Below, piece by piece: positions 25,840 to 34,555 of a DNA stretch of 64,000 bases. The notes beneath the pieces were generated by a model, which did no database searches, had not been told where the DNA came from, and saw nothing but the letters and a program-made list of their open reading frames with translations. The stretch covers positions 1 through 64,000 of the forward strand of contig NZ_BEWA01000016.1 in the NCBI RefSeq assembly GCF_003112535.1, written 5' to 3'. Every line of letters starts with the position of its first letter. Position 1 is the first letter of the stretch. This DNA is from Streptomyces rishiriensis. Lineage in GTDB: Bacteria; Actinomycetota; Actinomycetes; Streptomycetales; Streptomycetaceae. The position numbers were made by a program, and so were the translations under genes.

Positions 25840-26454
25840 TCAGCCGGCCCACCGGGAGTCGAGGGCGATGGCCTGCAGGCGGTCGAGCGTGAGCGGGGGC
25901 TGCGGTCGCGTCACCGGGCCGCTCTCGGCGTAGGAGTTCACTTCCTGCACGATGACCCGGCGGCCGTCGGGGTGGAGGGTGTCGACCAGCCACACCACGG
26001 CGGAGCCGCCCTTCTCCGATGCCCGCTTGGCCCGCTTCACCTGGGTGCCGTCGGCCAGGGTCAGGGCCTGGCATTCGATGTACTCGCCGTCGCAGCCCAT
26101 ACGTCCTTCGAGGACGTCGCCCATGTTGTCCTGGGCGTTCACCCCGATCATGCTCTTTCCGTGGCCGTCGTCCCAGACCAGCGCGCCGTAGCCGTCCTGG
26201 CTCTGCTGGTCGTAGATCTTCCCGCCCTTGGGCAGCAGGGACTTCAGCACCCGGATCATCTGTCGGCCGGACAGCGACGCGTCCGAGTCCGAGAGCGCGA
26301 TGGACGGGGACGAGGTCCTGGCCCCGGCGTTGGCGGTCCGCGCTTCGGCGGCTGAGGCCTGCGCCGCCGCACCGAGCCCGAGAGCCAGGACGAGGCCGGC
26401 GGCGACGGCCACGCTGCGGCCCGGACGACGGCGGGCGGGAGTGCTGCTGTTCAT
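25840..26454 (-). CDS. Exported protein of unknown function
   Basis: The 204-aa protein has a signal peptide (RRRPGRSVAVAAGLVLALGL, cleavage probably after AQASA, about residue 34). The mature part includes SGRQMIRVLKSLLPKGGKIY, ALVWDDGHGKSMIGVNAQDN, GCDGEYIECQ with a possible disulfide pair, and VVWLVDTLHPDGRRVIVQEV. It resembles small Streptomyces secreted proteins of unknown role. It ends DSRWAG and has no membrane anchor. The ATG at 26454 follows GAAGGA. Confidence 0.75.
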   Translation of the reverse strand: MNSSTPARRRPGRSVAVAAGLVLALGLGAAAQASAAEARTANAGARTSSPSIALSDSDASLSGRQMIRVLKSLLPKGGKIYDQQSQDGYGALVWDDGHGKSMIGVNAQDNMGDVLEGRMGCDGEYIECQALTLADGTQVKRAKRASEKGGSAVVWLVDTLHPDGRRVIVQEVNSYAESGPVTRPQPPLTLDRLQAIALDSRWAG

Positions 26455-26931
26455 GGGGTGACTTCCTTCTCTGAATCCGAACGCGGGTGATCCCTGCGTC
26501 GCGGGACGGCGCGTGGTGCGAGGCGCCGAACACGACCCGGGCACAGAGGTGTGCCGGTGAACAGGCGCAGGGTGGTTGTTCCGTCCACCGGCCCGGCGGT
26601 CGTGCCGTCTCGGCCGGTGCGACATCCACAGACTCCAGGAGACCGGGGGTCCCCGCCAACAGTTGCCGCCGCAGTCGGGACGGCGGGACCATCCCACCCC
26701 TGTTGACCTGGGGAAACAGGAGCCCCTGGGATGCCGTTCCGGGACGCGTGGACCACTCGCGCCGTGTCGGTCGGTCCTCGGACGCGGCCGGCATCACTCG
26801 TCAGCCGCCCGTCTCCGCCCTGTCGTCGACAGTGGTCATGGGGGACCCAGCCGGCGGGTCTGCGGCACCAGTAGTGAGGCAGTCCCTTGATGCTGGTGGT
26901 ACGGAACGGGCCGATCCGTCGCGCCGATCCG
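26455..26931. other. Intergenic region, no gene seen
   Basis: About 480 bp lie upstream of the exported-protein gene and downstream of the Rieske gene on the same strand. All frames look like shadows. I see no clear operator. Confidence 0.45.
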
Positions 26932-27921
26932 TCAGTCGGCCGGGTAGAACTGGGCGTACCAGCGGCGCAGCGCCTTGATGCCCTTCTCGTGCGGCAGCAG
27001 GACGGGGCGCGCCTGGTGGACCTTGTGGTCCCAGATCCCGACCTCCTCGCGCACCTCCCCCAAAGCCTCCCTGCGGAAGACCACTTTGGCGAGGGGCGTC
27101 AGAAACGGCAGCCGGGCCGGTTTGCGGATGTAGTACAGCATCCGCAGTTCGCTGGTGCGGTCGTCGACAGGCGTGCTGAGGGCGATGGCGGTCACGGACA
27201 GGACGGGACCGTGGGTACGCACCACCATGACGCCGGGCCCGTACATGAACGCGTCGAAGGTGTTGTCGACGACCCGGCCGAGGACGCGGCGGGAGATGCG
27301 GCCGCGGGCCTCGGCGAACGGACCGTCCGTCCGCCAGTCCTGGACCGGGGGTTCGCTCTGGCCGTGGATGAAGTGGAAATGGGACTCGTCGACGATGTTC
27401 TCGCGCATCTCCTGAATGTGGACGCGTGCCCGGCAGGTGTCGTCGATGGGCGCGGCGAACTCCTTCGCCCCCGCCTCGGGGATCTCCGGCACCTCCCACG
27501 ACGGCTCGCCCGGCCCGGCGTGCACGAAGACGAGCCCGCTGTGCTCGCGGACGGGGAACCCGCCGAGGGAGACCTTGGGGGTGTGCACCGCGAACGGGGC
27601 CTCCACGCACCGGCCGTCGGGGCCGAACCGCCACCCGTGGAAGGGGCACTCCACCGTGCCGTCCACGACCTTGCCGCCCGCGCCGAGATGAGCGCCGTAG
27701 TGCGGGCAGTGCGCGTCCCGTACGGCTGCCCGGCCGTCGGCTCCCCGGAAGGCGATGAGCGCCCGCCCGAAGTAGTGCAGGCTGACCACCTTGCCCGGTC
27801 GCAGTTCACGGCTGCGCAGCACCGCGTACCAGCCGTAGGGCACGGTCGGCATCGGATACTGGTCGGCCCGGGGATCGCGCGGCAGGGCGGCCAAGTTGTC
27901 ATGACTGCGACGTAAAGGCAT
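26932..27921 (-). CDS. Rieske oxygenase of the KshA / DAF-36 (steroid) type
   Basis: The 329-aa protein begins VPYGWYAVLRSRELRPGKVV, the style of 3-ketosteroid 9-alpha-hydroxylase (KshA) and cholesterol 7-desaturase (DAF-36/Neverland). Rieske ligands lie in CPHYGAH and CPFHGW (about residues 70-95) and mononuclear iron ligands in NIVDESHFHFIHG. No ferredoxin or reductase is adjacent. The substrate is not determined by sequence; a sterol-like or other hydrophobic ring compound is family-based inference. Confidence 0.85.
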   Translation of the reverse strand: MPLRRSHDNLAALPRDPRADQYPMPTVPYGWYAVLRSRELRPGKVVSLHYFGRALIAFRGADGRAAVRDAHCPHYGAHLGAGGKVVDGTVECPFHGWRFGPDGRCVEAPFAVHTPKVSLGGFPVREHSGLVFVHAGPGEPSWEVPEIPEAGAKEFAAPIDDTCRARVHIQEMRENIVDESHFHFIHGQSEPPVQDWRTDGPFAEARGRISRRVLGRVVDNTFDAFMYGPGVMVVRTHGPVLSVTAIALSTPVDDRTSELRMLYYIRKPARLPFLTPLAKVVFRREALGEVREEVGIWDHKVHQARPVLLPHEKGIKALRRWYAQFYPAD

Positions 27922-28143
27922 GCGCAGATGCTAGCCGTCCGATCATTCCCCTCGTCGCCCCGAGGGCCCTCAGGCAGACACGGGACGTCCGCAACAGGCC
28001 TGGTCAGGGAACGGTGGGCCCCTCGCGAAGAGGGCACCAAGCGCCCTCGTCAAGCAGGCTGCTCCTGCCATCCGGGGGCCCTTTTCAGCCGTTTGCCCCC
28101 AGCGCGCCGTTGCGCGGCCGTGCCGGGCCGCCCCACCTCTATG

Positions 28144-28163
28144 CTTCTACAGCAATGTAGAAG
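28144..28163. promoter_or_regulatory. Perfect palindrome CTTCTACA-GCAA-TGTAGAAG upstream of the Spo0M gene
   Basis: An 8-bp inverted repeat with a 4-bp spacer lies 92 bp before the Spo0M start in a GC-rich gap. The TACA/TGTA core resembles BlaI/MecI-type operators, but no such regulator is in the window. The rest of 27922-28254 shows no gene. Confidence 0.5.
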
Positions 28164-28254
28164 TGGGCCGGCGGCCGGCATCGTTCCCCAGGGTGCGGCG
28201 CCGCACCCCGCCCGGCACCACAAGTGACACGCACGTAAAGGAGTGAACGCCCCG

Positions 28255-29274
28255 ATGGTGTTCAAACGGCTGCTCGGCTCGCTCGGTGTGGGCGGGCCCA
28301 CGGTGGACACGGTCCTCGACCTCGGCCCAGCCCTTCCCGGTGGCGCCCTGTCGGGACAGGTCCACCTCAAGGGCGGCAACGCCGACTTCGACATCGACCT
28401 CATCACCCTCGAACTCGTCGCCCGCGTCGAAGCGGAGCACGAGGACGGGGAGAACGAAGGCGACGTCGTCTTCGAGAGGTTCACCGTCGGCGGCGGCTTC
28501 CGCCTGGGCGAGGGCGAGTACCGCAGCGTCCCGTTCCGCATCAGCCTGCCGTGGGAGAGCCCGGTCACCGAACTGCACGGGCAGCCGCTGGGCATCGTGC
28601 TCGGCGTCCGCACCGAGCTGGCGGTCGCCGGGGCGAAGGACAAGGGCGACCTGGATCCGCTCGCGATCGGTCCGCTGCCCGCCCAGGAGGCGATCCTGGA
28701 GGCTCTGGGGCAGTTGGGGTTCGCGTTCAGGTCCGCCGACCTGGAACTCGGCCACATCGGCGGCACCGGCCAGCAACTGCCTTTCTACCAGGAGATCGAG
28801 CTCACTCCCGCCCCGCCGTACGCGCACCGACTCAACGAGCTGGAGGTCACCTTCCTCGCCCACCCCGGCGGGCTGGAGGTCGTGCTGGAGGCCGACAAGC
28901 GCGGCGGCATGTTCACGGCCGGCCATGACGCGCTCACCCGCTTCACCGTCCCCCACGGTGCCGCCGAGGACTGGAACACGCTGGTCGACGGCTGGATCCG
29001 GCAGCTCGTGGAACGCCGCGCCTCCTACGGTGCGCACGCCTCCTACGGCCACGGGGACCCGTACGCGGACCACGGCCACGACGCCCACCACAGCCACGAC
29101 GACCATCACGGCACGCACCACCGCTCCGGGTCGGGCATGGGCACCGCCGTCGCGGCCGGCGCCGCGGGCCTGGCGGTCGGTGTCGTCGGCGGCATCGTCG
29201 CGGCCGAAGTCGTCGACGAGGTCGGCGACTTCTTCGACGACGAAGACGAGGACGAGGACGAGGGAGAAGACTGA
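28255..29274 (+). CDS. Spo0M-like sporulation-control protein with His-rich linker and glycine-zipper tail
   Basis: The 339-aa protein has the arrestin-like Spo0M domain (MVFKRLLGSLGVGGPTVDTV; FDIDLITLELVARVEAE; YRSVPFRISLPWESPVTELH) over about residues 1-250. It then has a His/Asp-rich stretch (HGHDAHHSHDDHHGTHH), a hydrophobic glycine zipper (AAGAAGLAVGVVGGIVAAEV) and an acidic tail (DDEDEDEDEGED). Spo0M is linked to sporulation and cell division in Bacillus and is common in actinomycetes. The ATG at 28255 is 11 bases from AAAGGAG. The tail suggests a membrane or oligomer contact and possible metal binding. Confidence 0.88.
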   Translation: MVFKRLLGSLGVGGPTVDTVLDLGPALPGGALSGQVHLKGGNADFDIDLITLELVARVEAEHEDGENEGDVVFERFTVGGGFRLGEGEYRSVPFRISLPWESPVTELHGQPLGIVLGVRTELAVAGAKDKGDLDPLAIGPLPAQEAILEALGQLGFAFRSADLELGHIGGTGQQLPFYQEIELTPAPPYAHRLNELEVTFLAHPGGLEVVLEADKRGGMFTAGHDALTRFTVPHGAAEDWNTLVDGWIRQLVERRASYGAHASYGHGDPYADHGHDAHHSHDDHHGTHHRSGSGMGTAVAAGAAGLAVGVVGGIVAAEVVDEVGDFFDDEDEDEDEGED

Positions 29275-30089
29275 GGCGGAAGTCTGAGGCGGCATGACCG
29301 CCACTCACCGGCTTCTGCACACCTGTACATGATCGGGAGGCCGGGAGACACGCCGGCCCGGCGATGCGCGCGCTCGGCGCGGATGCAGTCGGTGCCATCG
29401 ACGCGTCCGAGCGGGAGCGCGTGGCCCGGCCGCTCATCGCGGTCGACGAGGTGCCGCACAACTTCGACGCCCACGACCTGCGCCGCCGTTTCGACGGCAC
29501 CCCCCGCCGAGCCGACCTCCGACCTCGCGTCGTGAGCCGTGCCGCCGACCACGGCGCGGCTCACTCGCTTCACAGCGGGACGGTCGCCTTCAGCACCTTC
29601 CTCGGCGGCTGGCTGTGGGCGACCGTCCTCCACGGTTCCGTCCAGCGGGAGACCTGCCCGGCACAGCGCGGCTCCCGGCCGGCGCCGGGACCGTCGCGCC
29701 GCCGGACCGGTCGACGGGGGTCGCCGGGGGCACTGTTCGACGGGGTCGCCGCCGGCGCAGCAGGCGCTGCGCGAACCGGATTCCGAGCGAGGTTGAAGCG
29801 GCCGGAATTCGCCCGGCGAGCCCTCCTGTCTTCACCGGGTGTCCGTCCCTTCTGCCTTCGCTTTTCTTTCGCCTTCCTTTCACTTTCGGTCTCACCCTTT
29901 CACTGCCACTTCACTTCTCTTTCACCGCACATCCACATCCGGACGTACAGGGATCGCATCCCGCCAATGGACACCTGATCCATTCCTGACAGGTGATCAC
30001 TCCCCTTAGATCGCCTCATCCGCCCCGCGTTCACCGGGAACCACCGAGGAACCGCACAGGCGGCGGGCCGTCAAAGGGGGAACACAGGC
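29275..30089. other. Long gap with a pyrimidine-rich tract and a possible remnant
   Basis: From about 29364 to 29530 one frame reads MRALGADAVGAIDASERERV, then PLIAVDEVPHNFDAHDLRRR. It looks protein-like but ends in noise and I cannot name it. At 29840-29928 the top strand is almost only C and T (CCTTCGCTTTTCTTTCGCC and repeated CTTTCAC units), unlike the flanks. The promoter of the protease gene is probably just after it. Confidence 0.45.
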
Positions 30090-30707
30090 GTGGCGATCAA
30101 ACGGAGGACGATCTTCGTCATAGGCGCTGCGAGCGCCGCTCTCGTCGCGGGGACCACCGTCGTCCAGGCGGCGTTGACGGACAACATGTACCCGACCGGC
30201 AACTACAGCCCCACCTGCCGGGACGGCGACATGGGCGACACGTTCTGCCAGACCGACAACAGGACGCTGACGGTCTACCGCGAAGGCAGCCTGAGCTCCG
30301 CGGAGAAGAACACCATTTCCCGGGCCGTGAAGGACTACTACGGTCCGACCGACCTGGTGGTGAAGATCGAGTCGTCGGGCACGTACAGGGGCGACTCCGA
30401 GACGGACATCGTGTACAAGGCCAAGACGCTGGCGCGCGGGAAGATCGGCATCACCTGGTGCGACGACGCGGTCACGTCCCGCAAGTGCGATCAGCACTAC
30501 GTCGCCTTCAACAAGGACCACACCGGAATCGGCTCCGTGAACAAGTCGGACGCCTGCCATGAGACCGGCCACGCGGTCGGCCTGACGCACGGGCCCAACG
30601 CGAGTCCCGCCCTCGGTCTGTACGACGACCGCCTGGGCTGCATGTCCTACAACGACGTCTACCGGCTCGGCGCGAACAACAAAGAGAACATCAACGCGAC
30701 TTACTGA
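30090..30707 (+). CDS. Secreted metzincin-type zinc metalloprotease
   Basis: The 205-aa preprotein has a signal peptide (IKRRTIFVIGAASAALVAGT, cleavage near VQA). The zinc motif HETGHAVGLTH (HExxHxxGxxH) and a downstream Met-turn (CMSYNDVY) mark a metzincin. Six cysteines in the mature part suggest disulfides. It is small, like snapalysin, but I cannot place it in a named subfamily. It starts at GTG 30090 after AAAGGGGG. Two related exported proteins follow, the first 28 bp downstream, so they are probably co-expressed. Confidence 0.85.
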   Translation: MAIKRRTIFVIGAASAALVAGTTVVQAALTDNMYPTGNYSPTCRDGDMGDTFCQTDNRTLTVYREGSLSSAEKNTISRAVKDYYGPTDLVVKIESSGTYRGDSETDIVYKAKTLARGKIGITWCDDAVTSRKCDQHYVAFNKDHTGIGSVNKSDACHETGHAVGLTHGPNASPALGLYDDRLGCMSYNDVYRLGANNKENINATY

Positions 30708-30735
30708 GACCGACCAGGAACGCAGGGGGAATTCC

Positions 30736-31794
30736 GTGGCAATGTCCACAAGAGGGAAAATCACCGGGACCGTGCTCGGCGCCGCCGTGGCCGCGTCCCT
30801 GACCGGCGCGGCCCTGCTCGGGCCGTTCGGCGGCGCCTCGCACGGCGACGCCGCGTCAGCCTCCGCCGGACGCGGCGACCTGATCATCGCCGAGTCGAAG
30901 GACGGCATCCCGTCCGCCACCGCCACCGACTGGGTGTCCTACGGCGACCAGGCGGCCGTCGTCCACGTGACGGCCGAGCACGAGGGCGAGGCGGACAGCG
31001 AGGAGATCGCGGCCGGCGAAGGTTACCTGTCCCGGACGGTCGACCTGCAGGTCAAGGAGCGTGTGTGGTCGCGTTCCGGCGCAACCGCGCTGCCCGCCAC
31101 CCTGACGATCGTCGCCGACGGCTGGTCGTTCAAGGGCGACGCCAAGACGCGGGTGGGCTCCGCCGAAGCCTCCCGGCTGGAGGTCGGACACGACTACCTG
31201 GTCTCGTTCGCGCACTACGCCGACGGCGAGTGGGCGACGATCGGCACCGGCGCCATCCTGCCGTACGACAGCGGCGAGGTGGGACAGGGCGAGTACGAGG
31301 GTTCCACGGTGACCGCGGCCGCCTACCGCGCCAAGATGCGGGCGAAGCTGGTCACAGGCGCGGAAGAGCCTCTGGCCTACCGGGCCAGCACCAGCGCCGC
31401 GTCCAGCGTCAAGACCTTCCTGACGAGCGCGACGCCGGACGCCACTGCCGCCGCGAACTACAACCTGGACGCGGCCGCCCGGGCCAAGTGGGTCGCCAAG
31501 GCCGCGGCGGCGGCAGCGGCGGCCGCCGACACGTTCTGCAAGGTGGCGGCCCCGCTCGCCACCGATGCCGGGAGCACCTACACCCGTGGCGAGCTCTCCG
31601 ACGTCGTCTCGGACCTCGCCGGGCTCACGGACAACTTCGGCGACAAGGCCCTCCTGATCGCGTACGCCGGGCAGCTCAACGCGAGTGCGGACCCGGCGGC
31701 GTGGACCAGCCGTGGGGCCGCGACGGTCCGTGTCGAACGCGCCTGCTCCATCGACGTCGACCTCCTGCCGAACGACGTCGAGGACGCGGAGTGA
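30736..31794 (+). CDS. Exported protein, first copy of a tandem paralogous pair
   Basis: The 352-aa protein has a signal peptide (KITGTVLGAAVAASLTGAAL) and a mature part with TATDWVSYGDQAAVVHVTAE, RTVDLQVKERVWSR, RLEVGHDYLVSFAHYADGEW and a C-terminal ADTFCKVAAPLAT ... ERACSIDVDLLP with two conserved cysteines. The gene at 31975 encodes the same layout. No domain name is recognised. An Ala-rich helix (KAAAAAAAAADTF) is unique to this copy. The GTG at 30736 has AGGGGGA upstream. Context suggests a partner, substrate or inhibitor of the protease. Confidence 0.8.
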   Translation: MAMSTRGKITGTVLGAAVAASLTGAALLGPFGGASHGDAASASAGRGDLIIAESKDGIPSATATDWVSYGDQAAVVHVTAEHEGEADSEEIAAGEGYLSRTVDLQVKERVWSRSGATALPATLTIVADGWSFKGDAKTRVGSAEASRLEVGHDYLVSFAHYADGEWATIGTGAILPYDSGEVGQGEYEGSTVTAAAYRAKMRAKLVTGAEEPLAYRASTSAASSVKTFLTSATPDATAAANYNLDAAARAKWVAKAAAAAAAAADTFCKVAAPLATDAGSTYTRGELSDVVSDLAGLTDNFGDKALLIAYAGQLNASADPAAWTSRGAATVRVERACSIDVDLLPNDVEDAE

Positions 31795-31974
31795 CACGGG
31801 CACGGTGAGAACCCGGTGACCACGGCGGGGTGGGCACGGCGGCGGCTGCGGTGGGTCCGGGCGTTCGGATCCACCGCAGCCGCATGAACGAACAGGGTTC
31901 CCGCGGCGTCATAGTCGCGGCGGCGCGAAAGGGCGCCGCCATCAAGACCGTTGAGCCGAACAAGGGGGATTCTC

Positions 31975-33030
31975 GTGACCCTGACCACCCACACGAAGGT
32001 CACGGGGGCCGTGCTCGCCGCGGCCCTCGCCGGTTCCGCCGCCCTGGTGTCGTCGACGCACGACGACCGGACCGTCGACGACCGGACCGTCGACGACCGG
32101 ACCGGCGCCGGCCGGGCCGCCGCCGAGCAGCGCGGCTCCGGACAAGGCGGCACGGGACGAGTCAGCCTGCCCGGGACGAAGGAGGGCATCCCCTCCCGCA
32201 CCGCGACCGACTGGGTGTCCTACGGCGACCAGGTCGCGGTCGTGCGCGTACTGGCGGAGCACGAGCGGCCCGACCCGGAGACGCAGGACGAGGCAGCCGG
32301 CGCCGGGACCTACGTGCCGCGCACGGTCGATCTGCGCGTCACCGACCGCCTGTGGGCGCGGCCCGCGGCGGCGGCCCTGCCCGGCGTCGTGTCGGTCACC
32401 GTCGACGGATGGCAGCTGCACGACGGCGTCCGAGAGCGCGTGGCCTCTCAGGACGCGGCGCGGCTGGAGGTCGGCCACACCTACGTGATCTCGTTCGCCC
32501 GGTACGAGGACGGTGTGTGGGCGCAGCTGGGGTCGGGCGCCGCCCTGCCCTACGACCACGGGCGCGTCGGCTCGGGCGAGTTCGCAGGCCACGACGTCAC
32601 CGTCGACGCCTACCGTTCGGCACTGGAGCGGCAGCGCGTGCCCGGCGAGGAGGCGCCCGTGGCCCTGCGGACCGCCGGGAAGACCGCCGACGACGTCCAG
32701 AAGGTCCTGCGGAGCGCCGAGCCCGATCCCCGAGCCACCCGGCCCGCCCGCGCGATGGAGCCCACGGACACCTTCTGCTCCGTGGCGTCGCCGCTCGCGA
32801 CGTCCGAGAGCGGCCGTCACACACCTGACGAGCTGGCCTCCGTCCTCACCGACCTCGCCGCAATGGCGTCGAAGCCGGCGGACGCCTCCGTCCTGCGCAG
32901 CTACGCGACCTCACTCGGTGCCGGAACCGGCGCCGGCAAGCCGGACGACACCGCCCGCGCGGCCTCGGTCGTCGCGATAGAGCGTGCGTGCGGGATCGAT
33001 GTGGGGTTCCTGCGCCCGACCGACGACTGA
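31975..33030 (+). CDS. Exported protein, second copy of a tandem paralogous pair
   Basis: The 351-aa protein has a signal peptide (TKVTGAVLAAALAGSAALVS) and then the same blocks as its neighbour: TATDWVSYGDQVAVVRVLAE, RTVDLRVTDRLWARP, RLEVGHTYVISFARYEDGVW, DTFCSVASPLATS and ERACGIDVGFLRP. After the signal peptide a 15-bp tandem repeat encodes DDRTV three times. The GTG at 31975 follows AAGGGGGA. The copies have diverged strongly, so the duplication is old or under diversifying pressure. Confidence 0.8.
   Translation: MTLTTHTKVTGAVLAAALAGSAALVSSTHDDRTVDDRTVDDRTGAGRAAAEQRGSGQGGTGRVSLPGTKEGIPSRTATDWVSYGDQVAVVRVLAEHERPDPETQDEAAGAGTYVPRTVDLRVTDRLWARPAAAALPGVVSVTVDGWQLHDGVRERVASQDAARLEVGHTYVISFARYEDGVWAQLGSGAALPYDHGRVGSGEFAGHDVTVDAYRSALERQRVPGEEAPVALRTAGKTADDVQKVLRSAEPDPRATRPARAMEPTDTFCSVASPLATSESGRHTPDELASVLTDLAAMASKPADASVLRSYATSLGAGTGAGKPDDTARAASVVAIERACGIDVGFLRPTDD
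32065..32107. repeat. Three tandem 15-bp units in the exported-protein gene
   Basis: The unit GACGACCGGACCGTC repeats in frame and encodes DDRTV-DDRTV-DDRTG just after the signal peptide. Because the unit is divisible by three, copy number could change without frameshift. Confidence 0.8.
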
Positions 33031-33234
33031 CGACGGATGCCGACAGGCGACGACTTCGGCAGTCGTCACTGTTCCTCGGGCAGCGGGTTCGGACCGTGCG
33101 CGGCCGGCAGCTCAGCTGCCTTCGCCGCCGGGAGCCCGACCGCCGGATCGACTCCGAGGGCCGCCGCGACGTCCTGCGCGGATCGCCCGCATCAGTCCGA
33201 GCGCGCCGCCTGCCTCATGGTCCTGGCCCTTGGC

Positions 33235-34173
33235 CTACCGGTGCCGGGCGGCGTACGGGTCCGCCGGGGCCCCTTCCGGCGCCTCGGCCTCCAGCTCCCG
33301 CCTGGCGGCGAGCAGGTCCTTGCGCGCCTTGTCCGAGACCGCGGGGTATTGGGGGTCGATGGCGATCAGTGTGTGGGCGAGTACGGCCGCCGTGCAGATG
33401 CGCGCGAACCACTTGCGATCCGCCGGTACCACGTACCAGGGCGCCCAGGTGGTGCTGGTCGCGGAGAGCATCTCGGAGAACGCGGCCTGGTACTCGTCCC
33501 AGTGGCGGCGTTCGCGGACGTCGGCGGCGGAGAACTTCCAGTTCTTCTCCGGCAGGTCGAGCCGCTTCATGAAGCGGATCCGCTGCTCCTCCTTGGAGAG
33601 GTTGAGGAACACATTCACGACCTGGAACCCGTTGTCGGTCAGGTAGCGCTCCCAGTCGTTGATCTCCCGGTACCGGCGCTCCCAGATCTTCGCCGTCCGT
33701 ACGTCGCCGGGCAGCCGCTGCCGGGCGAGCACCTCGGTGTGGACCCGTACGACGAGGACCTCCTCGTAGTGCGAGCGGTTGAAGATCGCGATGTCACCGC
33801 GGGCGGGCAACCGGGCCGCGTAGCGCCACAGGTAGTCGTGGTCGAGCTCCTCGGCGGAAGGCACCTTGAAGCTGCTGACCTTCACACCCTGCGGGTTCAC
33901 CCCGCTCATCACGTGCCGGATCGTGCCGTCCTTGCCGCCCGCGTCCAGCGCCTGAAGACACAGCAGCACGCCGTACGTGTCCTGCGCGGCCAGCCGCTGC
34001 TGGTAGTCGGAGAGCAGGCCGACCCCGGCGGCGAGCAGTTCGGCGCTGTGCTTCTTCTTCAGGTGCGCCTTGTGGCGGGGGTCGAAGTCGCGGGCCAGGT
34101 CGACACTGGAGCCTGGTTTCACGCGCAGAGGTTCGATGAGCCGTGCGATGCGTTCGGCTGTGCTGAGCGCCAT
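33235..34173 (-). CDS. ppk2: Polyphosphate kinase 2 family protein
   Basis: The 312-aa protein has the PPK2 core: Walker A-like LQALDAGGKDGTIRHVMSGV, VNPQGVKVSSFKVPS, RGDIAIFNRSHYEEVLVVRV, WERRYREINDWERYL and VFLNLSKEEQRIRFMKRLDL. The ALDAGGKDG form is that of the class using AMP and ADP (class III-like), a family-based inference. It transfers phosphate between polyphosphate and nucleotides. The ATG at 34173 has AAAGGGG upstream. It stands alone; the gap 34174-34555 upstream holds its promoter and shows no gene. Confidence 0.92.
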   Translation of the reverse strand: MALSTAERIARLIEPLRVKPGSSVDLARDFDPRHKAHLKKKHSAELLAAGVGLLSDYQQRLAAQDTYGVLLCLQALDAGGKDGTIRHVMSGVNPQGVKVSSFKVPSAEELDHDYLWRYAARLPARGDIAIFNRSHYEEVLVVRVHTEVLARQRLPGDVRTAKIWERRYREINDWERYLTDNGFQVVNVFLNLSKEEQRIRFMKRLDLPEKNWKFSAADVRERRHWDEYQAAFSEMLSATSTTWAPWYVVPADRKWFARICTAAVLAHTLIAIDPQYPAVSDKARKDLLAARRELEAEAPEGAPADPYAARHR

Positions 34174-34555
34174 GACCGACCCCTTTCTCTTCGGATCACG
34201 ACAGTCCTGGACGGATCTGCTCTGCGACGTCCCACCATGTCCCGCACGTCGACGAGTTCGTCCTCCAGGGGCACCGACCCCATGGCTCAAGACCCCTCGG
34301 CCCCAAACGAGTCACCACCCACATTCTCCGGCCGCTCCCTCCGGAACGCCCGCCGGGGAGAGCACAGGTCGCCACCGCGGGCGGCGACGGTGAGCGCCTC
34401 GGTCGGGGCGGGATCAGGGCGCGACGACGAGAGCGGGCAGATCCTCGGCCATCCCTCTCCCTCCCCCGGCAGCGCGGATCGCGCTCGGGGTGGACAGCCT
34501 GGTCCCGAGTGCTGCGGCTACAAGTTGTGACGCACCTGTACATGGCGTGGGAACC
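34174..34555. other. Intergenic region upstream of ppk2
   Basis: I see no gene, hairpin or repeat worth naming in these 380 bp, which separate the SARP gene end from ppk2. Confidence 0.45.

Noticed and set aside
29364..29530. Frame MRALGADAVGAIDASERERV onwards as a small gene
   Set aside because: No ribosome site, no stop in a sensible place and the second half is noise; kept only as a possible remnant in the gap entry.
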